Assembly: GCA_029718625.1 (NCBI GenBank)
Contig: CM056383.1
Coordinates: forward strand, 16,219,897 to 16,283,896
Direction of reading: 5' to 3'
From: Synaphobranchus kaupii
Taxonomy: Eukaryota > Chordata > Actinopteri > Anguilliformes > Synaphobranchidae
DNA length: 64,000 nucleotides
The notes beneath the pieces were generated by a model, which worked only from the letters and a program-made list of their open reading frames with translations, searched no databases and was not told where the DNA came from. Below, in pieces: positions 26,301 to 39,600 of the stretch. Numbering within the stretch: position 1 is the first letter of the stretch; the number at the start of each line of letters is the position of its first letter. Position numbers and translations under genes: made by a program.

Positions 26301-29300
26301 CCCAGGCAAAGAAAATCTCCTGTTGTTGCAGTGACTAAGACTGAAATCCTTATGCAGTGATTTATGAATATTACCCAGAAATTCCTCTGCGGTGATTTAT
26401 CAAGACTATCCACTGAATATATTGAGGAGAGCAGGCAGCCCCGCGTAGCGGTGGCATCATATATCCGCTGCCGTATTCCTCAAATTGAACCGCATAATTC
26501 ACATATTCAGCTATTGCCCTCATGCACCCTCCCCTCCGCAACCCCCTCCTCAAAAACGGCGCTTTCGTCGTTAATAACGGCGCGCGCCGTCGTAACTCAG
26601 AAATGCGCAGTCAGGCAGGCGACAGGCTTGCGCTGGCTCGGGGCCCGCCTTCCCTCGGATTACAGCTCCTCTCTGTCGCGGCCGGTAAATAAGCGCTGTC
26701 ACGCAGTGATTAGATATGCCTGTCAGCTTCCGCCAGGCTGCGCTTTAATAACAGGGAGCGATGATGTGTGAATGCAGAAGAATGCCTATTAAAACCCAGG
26801 CCCGCGCTACGACTGAAACAGATGACGGCGTCCCGCGGGGCGAAACAGACGCTCGTTCGCTTCAGCAGAAGGTGCGTTCAGGTATGTACTCACACCGCAT
26901 ATTAAATTATGGGGGGGGGGGGGGGGGGGGGGGGCGGACATAAACAAACGCATCCACTCTTTAAGCTGCCAAAGAAGGTGTCCATTAGAGATAAGAGGCA
27001 CAGACACAATAACTGGGCAGCGAGACCCGTCCTGCCCTGTGCATCTCGAAGGTCATCTTTCACCTGCTATCGCTTACAGAACCGTCGGCTCTGGAGAGAG
27101 GAGCTAATCTCCGAAACCGATTGGAAGCACGACTGCATGCTGATGGAGGACTGGCAACGACCCCACACACAGATAACACATATGCAGACATGCACGCACA
27201 CACAGACATACACACGCATGCACGCTGGTAAGGAGAGCCAGGGGTGCACATGACATGTTATTCAGCCATTTCATAATGTGCTTTTCTGTGTAGTGTTGGT
27301 CACATGACAATCTGAGTGCGCCTGTGACAGCACATTTTTTTCTTGTTCTCTCTCCCCCTCTCTCTTGTTATTGTTTGAGGGAGGGGGGTGGGCCGAATTT
27401 TTGAAACATGTTATTCTAGGTCAGTTGTCGAGCCTCACAGGACAAATTACTGGCTCTGTGTCTCTCAGAGGCCAGGAATGAAAGCGTGACGCTGGCTTTA
27501 GCAAATCCCAAGGTCATCAGTGCTGTATATAAGGAGGTGGCTTTAGCATATCCCAAGGTCATTGTGCAGTATGTAAGGAGGTCCTGCGACCACAGACTCT
27601 TTGAACTCCCCTTTAAATCTGATCCAATTATATTATATTACATTTAGGTATTTAATGATTACTGATTGCATTAATACTACACTAGCTGCAGTATTCCTCT
27701 ACTTCTTGGAAATTCCCAAAACAATGACAGTGACTATAAAGAGCATGACCATCATTCCAAGACAGGATTTTGGACGTTTCTGAATGCCATGGGAATGTGA
27801 CACTGTAGCTAAAATCAGCGCGGTCACTGGTAACCATTTTGTTAAGCAGCTTTTTAAGACTGAATTCAGGTCACACCAAGTCAAGTCAGGCTCCATTAGA
27901 TCCTCAGCACTGCAGACAGCAGGTAAACGGACGTTCCGGAGCGTCTGCCGCTGTAAAGTGAATCCCTGATCCGCGGAGCTCCGGGGAGCACGGCGCACAA
28001 AGGGGAACAGGAGCGGGCAGCCAGCCCACCGACTCTGCGTTTGTCTGCCTCACAAAGAGGAGCTCTGTCCCCGGGGTCCGGCGACCGAACGCACGCCCCC
28101 CTCGGGAGCGAAAGCTGAGGCGAAATCAGATGGACGCGATCGGTTCGACTGATTTGCAGCACAGCGGAGCTCAACAGGTTGGTTCAATGCTGCCGCAGGG
28201 AGAAGCGAACTGAAAAACTAATAGTACAGTTAACTTCCATCTGTTTGAGGAGGGGACAACCAACATCCAAAAAATAAATAAATAAAAAAACTGATAGAGG
28301 AGGGGAATTTCCCAAAGATACACACTCGCGTCAGTTTTTCCAACCACAGAGGGAGTCTCACGGAAGCCTGAATAGGCAAGGGAGAGGTTATACTGCGCTC
28401 CTCCCTTTCTCTAGCCCCTGACTGACAGTGTGATACTGTGAGAATGCCGTTGGAATCAGCGGTTTGCTGATCACGGTCCTCCAGTGGCCTTGTAGTGAAC
28501 AACGATTAGCGTGAGAGCAAAAAAAACAAAACATTTACAAACATAAAAGGAACCAAGGTTGTGCGGTATTCAAGGACAAGTTATTAAATGTGGAGTCAAG
28601 GCCTAGGACAGAAATGACAGGTCAGAGAGGGCGGAGAAGCACTAGTGCATTAGCATTTCAGACGCTGGTGGCCACGTCCTGCGATCAAATGTTTGTACAG
28701 GAACCTATACCTGCCGAGTTCCTCAGTTTGAAACGAGCAGAATATGTATTCTGTGGATTCTGGCGATACTAATTCCACAGAAACAAATCTGGGCTTATCC
28801 TACATAAATGTAGGGTAATGCACGTGGGACTGTGAAATCCTGCTTTGGGAAACCGCGAAGCGAAGCTTTCAGCGCGGAGGTGAGAGATGAACGCAGCTCG
28901 ACAACACCTGCAGAACTTTATCTTGCGCTCGGACGGCGCTATGCTAAAGCTAAAACCCGGGTTTGTCTTCAAAACACAGCCTCTGTGGGTTGTTCAAAAA
29001 GAGGACGAGGTTGGGAACAGGGACGTCCCCGTGCCAATGGGGACGCATCAAACAGGCCATCGAGCTGGAATCTCTCTCGTTATTACAACGCCTCATAAAA
29101 AACAACTCAACATTGAAGTTTTTTAATTAAAAACGGCTGGGAGCGCAGCATGGGGTCTCCTTACTGGATAATGCTGTTTTTGCTTTTTCTTTTTCCTGTG
29201 TGTAATTGTTGTTTCCTGATGTTCTTATTGGCTCATTGAAGGCAAGAGTAGAGTCTGAGATTTTTTTCTTTAGTACTGAGGGGGCAGATAGATACCCCAT

Positions 29301-32300
29301 TTACACCTGGTTGTTTCATGTATCTTGGGCATCTGGATTATGTCCGTATAGGGATTATCCATATGCACCCCAAGATGCAGTGGGAACAGATTCAAATCTG
29401 ATTCAGGAGGTGGTCATTCGAGATAGATGTTATACGAGTTTGAATGCATCCGTCTCTCCGAGACGCATATGACAACCAAAACTCCTCCCAAAGTATAACG
29501 TCACGCGATGTTGCCATCCCCCAAAGTAGAAACACATGTAGCTTCACAATCACAACAAGCTGTGCTAATCAATCGCATCTTCTGTTGTACATCGTCTGCC
29601 GAATATGTCATCCTCCCTTAACCTTAAGAAACTGAAAAACGGCATACAAACTTGCCATTTTGGAAGCGGCCACCAACTTTGCTCTACGAGAGGCGGAACA
29701 AAACAGGAAATGGATTGTCAGGGTTCCGCAATAGCAAGCGGATTCCAATCCGGCTAACTGGAGACGCATCTGACTACCAAGTGTTAATGCAAGGAGTTTA
29801 AATCTTAACCGGATTCAACCTTGATACAAGTCGTATGAAAGGACTCGGTGTAAATGGGGCTGTAGCATTACAACAACAAACCTGACCCTTGACAGAGAGG
29901 CATGAGCGTCCTCCATAGTGAGCCGTGGTGCCTTTGCTCCACAAAGTGCCATTGTGTCCCATTCATCCTTAGACAATATTGTAGTTGGGTGATATGCTTT
30001 TACGTGCACTGGTCTGTCTGTTTTGGACAAAACAGCTGGCCCTTTGGATTACAGCTGCCATCCAGAATCACACCCGCATTCACTCAGTCCTACTTCCAGC
30101 TGCCAAGCAGATCTTAAGACAAATGGGTTTTTCATGTGGTCATAACAATGACCGTTTCTGCCAGAAGGTCTGGTGTCTGGAAAAACAGCCCATTCACCTC
30201 ACCTGTGTGAAATGTAACGGAAGGAGGTGGAAAACACCCAAACGAGGCGGGAAACGTTGTTTTAACGGGGTCACCCTTCTGCTTTCTCTGGCAGAGGACG
30301 CCCGCCGGTTGGGTCAGGAGCGGTGGCAAGCCACCCCCGTTTGTTCCTGCCACCAATCTCAGATTAGCTGCCGATTCGCCGTAAGCATCTCCTCGGCAAG
30401 TCCTTTGTCATCTGAGACTGTGGTCGTTTAACACGTGACCAATGCCAACACATCACATGACCAGACTCTAAGGAAGACAAACTGGCATCGCCTGCAATGC
30501 GGGTCACGTTTTTACAGCCAGCTGCCAAGCAGAAACTGGCACACAAGGAAATGTTCAGTTAGCGTTAGACATTTGTCTTCGGCTCAGGCAGAAGAATTGT
30601 CCGACTGTGCTTAAATAATTCATGAATAAAGTTGAAACTGAAGCGTTTCTTGGAACCGGCTGAGAAAACATTTCTCACGTGTTATGGATTCACCAGCTTC
30701 ATCGCTTTCATGAAGATGTATGAGAAGCCAGACTCTTACTGGTTTAATTCCTTCAGTGGATTGGGTGAAGCCAATGCAGGTTTTTATGGCCAAATCTTTC
30801 TGCCACTGTTCCTATCTGTGCTGTTTGACAGGTGTATGTCATGACAAATTGTTCTCTGATGCACTTGCAAGACACCGTCAAACAGGGATTAAGGAATTCT
30901 TCTAATTCAAGAATGCCAATGTGCCCTAATTCACCTTGTATACTGCAACCAAACTGGGACAGCCCCCAATCATTGATTCAATCATTGTTTATTGAGTTTC
31001 AGATTCAATGTCCATGCTTTGGCATATAGAAAAGTAATATTTCACAGTGTTAGCAGCGAAATCAAAATATTGTCGCCATAAATAAGCCTTTTCAAAATGG
31101 TTTGTTGAATTAATTCATTTTTGCATATTCGCATTTTGAAACATTAGTTGCCAAGGTGATTTACATTTTTACCAGTTTATCTGACCTTTCAGGTATCATC
31201 TCCCCCTGCTCCCATTGAGGTTGGTTTTGTGGGAGTTTATAGTAGTTGTGCTTATAATTCTTGGTGGAGGTCGTTTAACAGCCAGAATCAAGGATGTTCC
31301 AAAGTATTCCCAAAAGCAGGGCGAAAATAGCAGTGTTTTGACTCTGGGATCAGCATCGCGGTGCGGTGATCAGTGGTGCAAAAACCAGGCCCTGTCACAC
31401 TAGTCATCTGAAACTCATAACCTATATAACATGACAGAAACAGACTTTCTCATTAAAGAAAACTTTTAATGTGAAAATAAATGTAAACAGTAGCTTACTA
31501 TTTATGAAAGATTCTTATTTTTCTCTCATTACAATTCACCAAGGAGAAGCCTCACAATTTAACAACTTACTTATCTAAAGAAGCCCCTGCGTTAGTTAGT
31601 CGATGTTTAGCTTCCAGGGCGAGCTCACTTTCCTGCAGGTAGTCTAAAGTAATGGTCCCCAGCCCTGTTCCTGGAGATCTACCGTCCTGTAAGTTGTCCT
31701 TCCAACCCTAACAAAGCACATCTCATTCAACAGCGAGAGATCTCGTTGAGCTGCCAATTAGTAGAATCAGGTGTGCCAAATTAGGGTTTTAAATGAAAAC
31801 CTACAGGATGGTACGTCTCCAGGACCAGGGTTGGGGAGCACTGGCCTAAAGCATTCATACCTTCCAGAAGCTGTCCACTTTGCCATAGACCAGGGACTGG
31901 TTCTGCCTCTTGATGTCATCGATTCGTCTGATGTCGCTGGCGTTCAGGTGCTGCTCCACCACAAACCCCAGGAAGCTGTTATCCGGGGTGTGGGCTGAAA
32001 AAAGATCGTAAGTGAGGGGGCAGATCATGAGTCACTTCTTGTTTACCAAAGATGAGTCCCTTAGTGTGTGCTTCATACATCAACACAATGGTGCACATAT
32101 TGCTCACACAGTTCAATCACAATACTGAATAAAAGATGATTGATAAGCAGTGTGAGATAAGAATGACACACTCAAGCAAGAACAAGTCCAATCAAATGAG
32201 GGCTCCAGACTCATTATTTACCACCAAATAATGGATCTGTTTCCACATGTTGGCAATAGACCAACAAAAACGCAAGTACGGTTTAGCCAGGTTTGACAGG

Positions 32301-33558
32301 TTGAACGGGCTGACACTTTACAGAATCTGACTTCTCTCATAGCCACATGTCGGATATTCACTGTCACAAGACCATCGGGCCAAGGGGCCAAATGGGCAAC
32401 ACTTGACTTGGCACAGACTCCGCTTGGCAAAGGCTGAGCCATCTGTTTCCGGGCACCCGAGAAGATAAGGATTCCTGCCTTTCGCCAGGAAATAAGCATC
32501 GTAGATTTAAAAATGCATTCTGTGTGGAAACTTACGCGAGACTTTTACTTTTTCAACTCTGAAAACACAACGGCATGTCATGAAACAAATGAACAAAACA
32601 GAAAACAAATTGACATCTCGGGGGAAAAAAACACGACGACATTTCACGACGCAAATTGACAAATCCAGAAACACGATGACATTTCAGAAAACACAACAGC
32701 AAAAGAGAAAACCGGAAAGGCAGGTACATTGTCATCACCGATTGGTAAGGAGATGCCTGCGGTGCCTGGCCAGGACTGCTCATTTTCAGAGCAAGTGTCT
32801 CTCAGTTCTCACACCTAAAAATGTGAGTAAATAATGTTCCGGTAATGAGTCATTAAGAGAGAATACATCTCTGAGAAGGGCAAGGACGATGAGTGACAGG
32901 ATCAGTCCTCACAGCGACGGGCGTGAAGGAGGACTCCTGTAATTGGTCGGTAATCAAAGGCGACAGCCCTCGCTCCAGGGATGGGCTTATTTATTGGCCT
33001 CTCTGGAATATGCATAACGGATGGCAAGTCGGCTCCTATCAGTGGAAAAACGCCAATGGCCGTCCAACCAGGCTCGACGGCAGGAAACGATTTGGGGACA
33101 GACGAGGTGAAATGGGGTGAAACCCTTTGCTTCCACGGGCGACTGGACGCCACTTTAAAACAACCAGGGCAGATGGCCTCCGTGTGTTCAGGGGACTCTC
33201 GGATGAGATCAAGCCGACCCGAACATTTTCATTATGTTCTGTGATTGAAAAGCAAAACCGAAGCGAATTATATCACTGCCTTGAATTGAATCCACGAATG
33301 CAGAAGTCTCGTCATTTCTCCTTCTTCCGCACGGTACATTTACAACGCAAATGTCTGATTCTCAGGAGTGAGTGCCGGAATATTAAACTGTCATTTCTTA
33401 CAAAGGCAGACAGAAAAGCACCCAAGATGCAAACAACGTTAGTCGATAATGAATGTCTGCTGAAATTTCTATGATGTTATTAACATAAGAGCAAACAAAG
33501 CATTTACTTTAATTGCTGGCGAGGGGAAAGATAATGACAAATTACACTGAGTGACTGA

Positions 33559-33622
<64 letters not shown>

Positions 33623-36600
33623 CCCTCTCTTTGTCTCACTTTCTCCACCCCCCCCCCCCCCCCATACCCCCCCAAACTTCACGCCAGAGCTGCAGGTGAG
33701 GGGACAGCCACATTTTGTGTGCCGACTTTCAAAGTGCCCTCTTCAAAATGCCCCCTTGAAATTTATATCAACAGATTGGATAATGTTCGTCTACTGCCAT
33801 CCGTCACAACACTGTAGGCCGATATGGTAATTCATCCTGGCACATAATAGACCCACCACACTGGCACATATTACAGTATACTCATCTTCACAGACAGATA
33901 TATGACTAACAGTAATGTGAGATGTGTCTCCTTGCAGAGGGAAGATTCTACCGCATCCAAGCGAACAGGGATTTCAGCTCACTGCAATCTCTAAAAGCTA
34001 CCTGGAGTTAAGACTGCTCCAACCAAAATATGACCACAATATCAAATGCAGCCCATGAAATTGAAAAATTTTATTAAAAAAAGTATTTTGCAGAGGCTAA
34101 ATATGAGAAAGCAATCTGAACCTTCATTATGGTTACTTCCACCCTATGAAAAATGTTTCTTGGCGCACAACTTGGCCAGAGATGTGCTTTCACACCAAGC
34201 TTTCATCTTACTGTATTTCATAATGACGACATGTTTCTTTTGGCTTGAACTGTTAATTGGAAAAAGGAAAGATTTACTGTCCATCTGCCTGAAAAAGAAC
34301 AGGAATCGGCAGTTTTGTTTTTTTTCCACGTGGCTTCCTAATGCAGAGCGACACAGAACGTTCTATAATTAACACACAAAGCCTATTTTTAATAAATGGG
34401 CTCCATTTTGTGATGAAATGCAGATTCCTGTTATGCTTTGAATCTCTTTGACATGAATCTTCTTGCTGCTTGATGATGAAAAGTTCTTCCTTTGAGGCGG
34501 CCCAAAACAAATCTCAATCATCCCTGAAACTGGCAAGACAAATCTATAATCCTTATATTTTACACTGAATTCAGACCTAGTAAATGGACAATAAAAAAGG
34601 CAAAATGTTCACAGGGTACTCACTATAGTACATCAAGCTTAATGGAGACCTTCACCATAAGATCAATTTTTGATGGATTTGTTGATGGATCTACCATATT
34701 ATCAATGGACAGATCAATTGATTTGGAGAAAATTACAAGTAGTACAACTAGTGTTCTAGATATCCATCTCCCATCCTGGAAACATCTCTTGAAGCATGTT
34801 TGTGTTACTGCCACAACACGCTCTCAGGGCAATAGTGATATAAAAATAAGAGTCAAAAAACATAAGATAAGATATCTACACAAACACAACTTCAAAAATA
34901 TTATTTCTTATTTTTTAAAAGCCTCCAACAGTGGGCAGATTGAACTAGAATGGAGTTGGCCTTTTAAAGGGCTGAAAATGGCTGAATCAGCAAACAGATG
35001 AAAATGAATAAAGGGCTAAATATAAAATTCACTTTATAAACTGTACTTAATGACTTTACAAATGATCAAGAGATTAGAACCTTCTGGCAAACAGAAAGGG
35101 CTGTGTAACACCGCAGACCCGCAGTTACCCGGCAACGCGATAGTCTGAAAAAGTTGAGTTCTGACTAAGGCCGACTTCCTGTTTGAGTTCTGCAATTCCA
35201 CCTTCCCTCTCCATTTAGACACATCTACAGAAACACTGTTTTCTTAGTGGTGAGATAAAAACAAAACCCTCGTGTTCCACACAGGATTGACTAGCGAGGG
35301 TCGCTAGAAAGCCATGAAATGCTGACTAAACCAGGGGTGGGGAACCTCATCTGCAAAGGGCCGGTGTGGGTGCAAGTTTTCGTTTTAGCCCAGCACTAAG
35401 ACACCCGATACAACTGAGTAACTAATCATGGTCTTCAATCAAGTAGAATCAGGTGTCTTAGTGCTGGGCAAAAACAAAAACCCGCACCAACCTTTGCGGA
35501 TGAGGTTCCCCGCCACAGCACTAAACCCTCCCGTAGCCTGGGCTATCGGCAACTGCCACCCTATGGAGCCACCAGCTACAGTCATCACTGGCACGGTCCG
35601 GATTCGATTGGAGACTGTGGGGCTCATCCGTGCTCCACGGCTCGGTGCCTTAACCGAACGAGCCACCCAGCGACCCGCATAACGTGTTTGTAAGCAGGAA
35701 AATAACAGATGGCGCTGCTGTTCATCACAATAACCTGGGGCAACAACCATCTTTCAGAGTCTGAAATAATATCTCGCATCACATAACCGCAGAGCGTAGC
35801 TTCCCCCTCAACTGTGCCAGTGCCTCTCCAGCGCCAGTTATTCCCGCCAGTCTTTTTGGATGGTAATGACTGTAATGCAAGACTCCAGGATCGCTTTCCC
35901 CCACGGTGTGCCGCTGGACGTAATTCCTTCCGATTCAAATCTACTTCTAAGGCGCAAGGGCAACCCAACACTGCAAGCAAACGCATTCATGTATTTCGCC
36001 TGCATTCATTGCGCCCTCCCTCGGTGACATTTTGGGAGGTTTCTGCGGATCCCCTCACAAGCGTTTCTCTAAACTAACAGGTTCTCTGGGGGACCCAAGG
36101 AAGGACGGAGATCCTCTTTCTCAGTGAATGCATTAATGCATCAGTATTCGCTTTCAGGTTAATAAGTCCGGACTCCTATACGTTTAGCCCATGGAACGGA
36201 GCACTGAACTGGGCCCGGAGCCACACCACAGACCCACGGCGAGGACAAAGGCGTATTCAGGCGAGCAAAGATTCCCACCTATCACTGCTTTAAAGCCCTG
36301 ACAGGGAGACTTCGGTCTAACGTTTCCACTTCAAGGGTCTGAATGGGGAAATTTACACCAGACAGGCGTAATTCCCCCCCCCCAGCGACGCTATCCATCG
36401 CAGTGGCCCCCGTGAAGGGGGTGGACGGCGTGGAGATTGACTTACGGAGCATGGTGTTGAACTGCTGGGGGTTGAGGTTCCACTTGCCCCAGGGGGTCTT
36501 GTGCCCCTTTGATTGGGCGTAGTGGGCGTGGTTGAACTCGGGTTCGGTACCAAAGGAATCCAAAACACGCAGCATACACCTAGAATCGCACACAAGAGAG

Positions 36601-39600
36601 ACAAAAGGGATAGGCGTGTTTAATGGAAGCAAACTGAACGCACAATTGCAGTCACATTCTAAAAGGTACTTTAAATGCCTTTTTGAAAAAAGTGGAAAAG
36701 CTCCAAAGCTGATACATCAGCAGCTACAGGAGACATCTTAACTAAGAGAAATTGCATTTATGTTCTTCGACAGTTGCCGGATTGAAAGATCGTATTTTTA
36801 TTTCAGTTTTGCTGGTCTTCAATATCACATCCATTGTGTTTGTTGCGCTCTTTTTAAGCGGCAGGCAAACCAGGATAAATCTCGGGCTGGCAGTGGCGCG
36901 ATAATTAAAATCAATGAAACTCCAGAGAAATTAGACCGGAGCCGCGAGTAAACGGGCGCCAGAGAGAGCAAACGAGACCGTCTCTTCACGGTAGAGTGAG
37001 TGCTCCGCAGCCTGCTGTTATCTCTGCGGCTGATTGGAATTCAGAGCACACGCCCTGAGGAAAAAAAAAAAAAACTCCCGATGAGGACCCCGAAAACCGA
37101 AACGAATAGATCTGTTCCTCCTCCGTGTCTGACCCGCTGAAATAAAGGGTGTAATTACAGGGATTTTATGAAGGAGGAAAATCAGCTCCGGAGATTGACT
37201 CTTTCACGTTGCCTGCCAACTACGCGAGGTTAATCATCCATAATGAAAACAGGCATAAAACATTAATATATGTGTCTGAGTCTTGCGCAACGACAGTGGC
37301 GTGTCGTGTGAAGCGCGTCAAAAGAACCTTTCAACAATTTTGTTTAGCCTCCACTGTGTCTTCCTCCCTAATTTGGAACAGTAACTGTGCATCTTCAGTT
37401 ACTGCACGAGTATCACAAGCACGAGCGTCTCCTGCACGAGCGTCTCCTGCACGAGCATCACCTACACGAGCATCTCCTACACAAGCGTCTCCTACACAAG
37501 TTTCTCCTGCACGAGCGTCTCCTACATGAGCGTCACCTGCACGAGCATCACCAGCACGAGTGTCTTCTGCACGAGCATCACCTACGCGAGCGTCTCCTAC
37601 ATGAGTGTCACCTACATGAGCGTCACCTGCACGAGCGTCTTCTGCACGAGCATCACCTACATGAGTGTCACCTACATGAGCGTCACCTGCACGAGCGTCT
37701 CCTGCACGAGCGTCTCCTACACGAGCGTCTCCTACACGAGCGTCACCTGCAAGAGCGTCACCTAAGCGAGCGTCTCCTGCACGAGCCTCTCCTACGCTAG
37801 CATCTCCGACACAAGTGTCTCCTTCAAGAGCGTCACCTACACAAGTTTCTCCTGCATGAGCGTCTCCTACATGAGCGTCACCTGCACGAGCGTCTCCTAC
37901 ACGAGTGTCTCCTGCACGAGCCTCTCCTACGCTAGCATCTCCGACACAAGTGTCTCCTTCAAGAGCGTCACCTACACAAGTGTCTCCTGCACGAGCGTCA
38001 CCTGCAAGAGCGTCACCTACACAAGTGTCTCCTGCACAAGCGTCTCCTGCAAGAGCGTCACCTGCAAGAGTGTCACCTACGCTAGCATCTCCGACACAAG
38101 TGTCTCCTGCACGAGCGTCATTTGCATGAGTGCAATGAACCGAATCTCCTCCAAAGCTCACACCTATGAACCAAGGACTATTTTAGTCATACCCAAACTT
38201 AGCTCTCGCATACACGCCCTCACATTATAGCACTATTTTAAGTGTCTTCATTAATCTCAATTGCCAGTCATTAAACGTTAAACAATAAACCACAAAAATT
38301 TCATCTGCGCCTGGGTTATAGGCTAGAGCTTTCATTTCAATGGCTGTCAATCATCAGGATTCACAAGGATAGTTATATTTCCTGGAGAGGATATTAGTTT
38401 TAAAGTGATTCTCTACAGCATAGCTGCATCTCAGCTGACTTGGCTTAGCTAGAGTCTCTCTAAAACACAACAACCCAGGCTGACGGCATGCCCACACACA
38501 CCAGATATGCAAGGCCATTCCAAGCCAAGGCGAGCCAAGCAAAACAAGTCATGTTTATCTTGTAAAATACCAAATCAAAAAATGTTGTAACAATCCTAAC
38601 TCTCAGCTGGCGAGCAAGGTCCTGCACACACATCTACAAATAAGAAACAACGGAAATATTCATCCCCCGTGCTGTAAGATGGACTAACATGAGCACTATC
38701 CTCTGCATGAATCTTTTTCATGTAGTCTCTACAAAACAAGAAAATAAGGGGTTTCTGCTCCTGTCATAAGCAATCATGCAAACCCCCACGCCGGTCATCC
38801 ATTTACAAACCAGCCAATAACACTGGAGGGAGATTTGGGACAGTGCTTACAAAGCAGAGCTGTAAAGATGTGCTTTCTGCGATCAGCAGTGCTCATCATT
38901 TAGCAAGGCACAATAAACTAAAATACAGACCTCCATATGGGATCACGCATAAAGAATGGTTTGTTTTATTTATAATGCATAATGATCATAATGATGATGA
39001 TGCTTATTATTATTATTATTATTATTATTATTCCTATTAATATCAGGGTGTTGAATTAAGACCAGCCATCAGCCAAATGCTGATAAAAATATGATGGCTG
39101 GTAACAAACCAGGTTGTATTATACTGTAAAAGGTAAAAATTAGGCTGGTACAATGTTGAAAATGACTGGAGATTTTTAGAATCCACAAGCTACTCTGGCC
39201 AGTGGGTGAAAAAGTTAATTTCATACCCTGAGTAATTTTATTATTATTATTATTATTATTACATTGGCTTTTTAAGCGGAATATTATAAAGAGACAAAAA
39301 AAAAAGGGAATGAAAAAATAATTCAATCCAGTAACCGTGTTCTTTAATGGTCTTGGGAGGTGCCCCAGTGTATCGCCGTTCCAGAGATGAGCGTACGAGG
39401 CGAGCGCAGGAGCGGTCTCTCTCTATGACAAATTAGGCTCAGGGAGGATCAGTACATGTTTAGAGAAGCAGGCGGATACTTCGCCAAGCATAACACAGTC
39501 CTAATGGTCTCAGGAAACTCAAATCGCTCGTTTCCTGATTGGCAACTGCCGACTTCCACCGTGACTGTAAATGAGCGCTTCTGGTCTAACAGGAAGGAGG

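Noticed and set aside
27890..28160. CpG-rich patch as a possible internal promoter of mgat5
   Set aside because: No initiator, no following open frame on the - strand in phase with W9, and the patch is small.
37331..38161. 276-codon open frame with GDAxx repeats on the - strand
   Set aside because: It is the 15-bp minisatellite read in a stop-free frame. Other frames on both strands are equally open and there is no coding signal outside the array.
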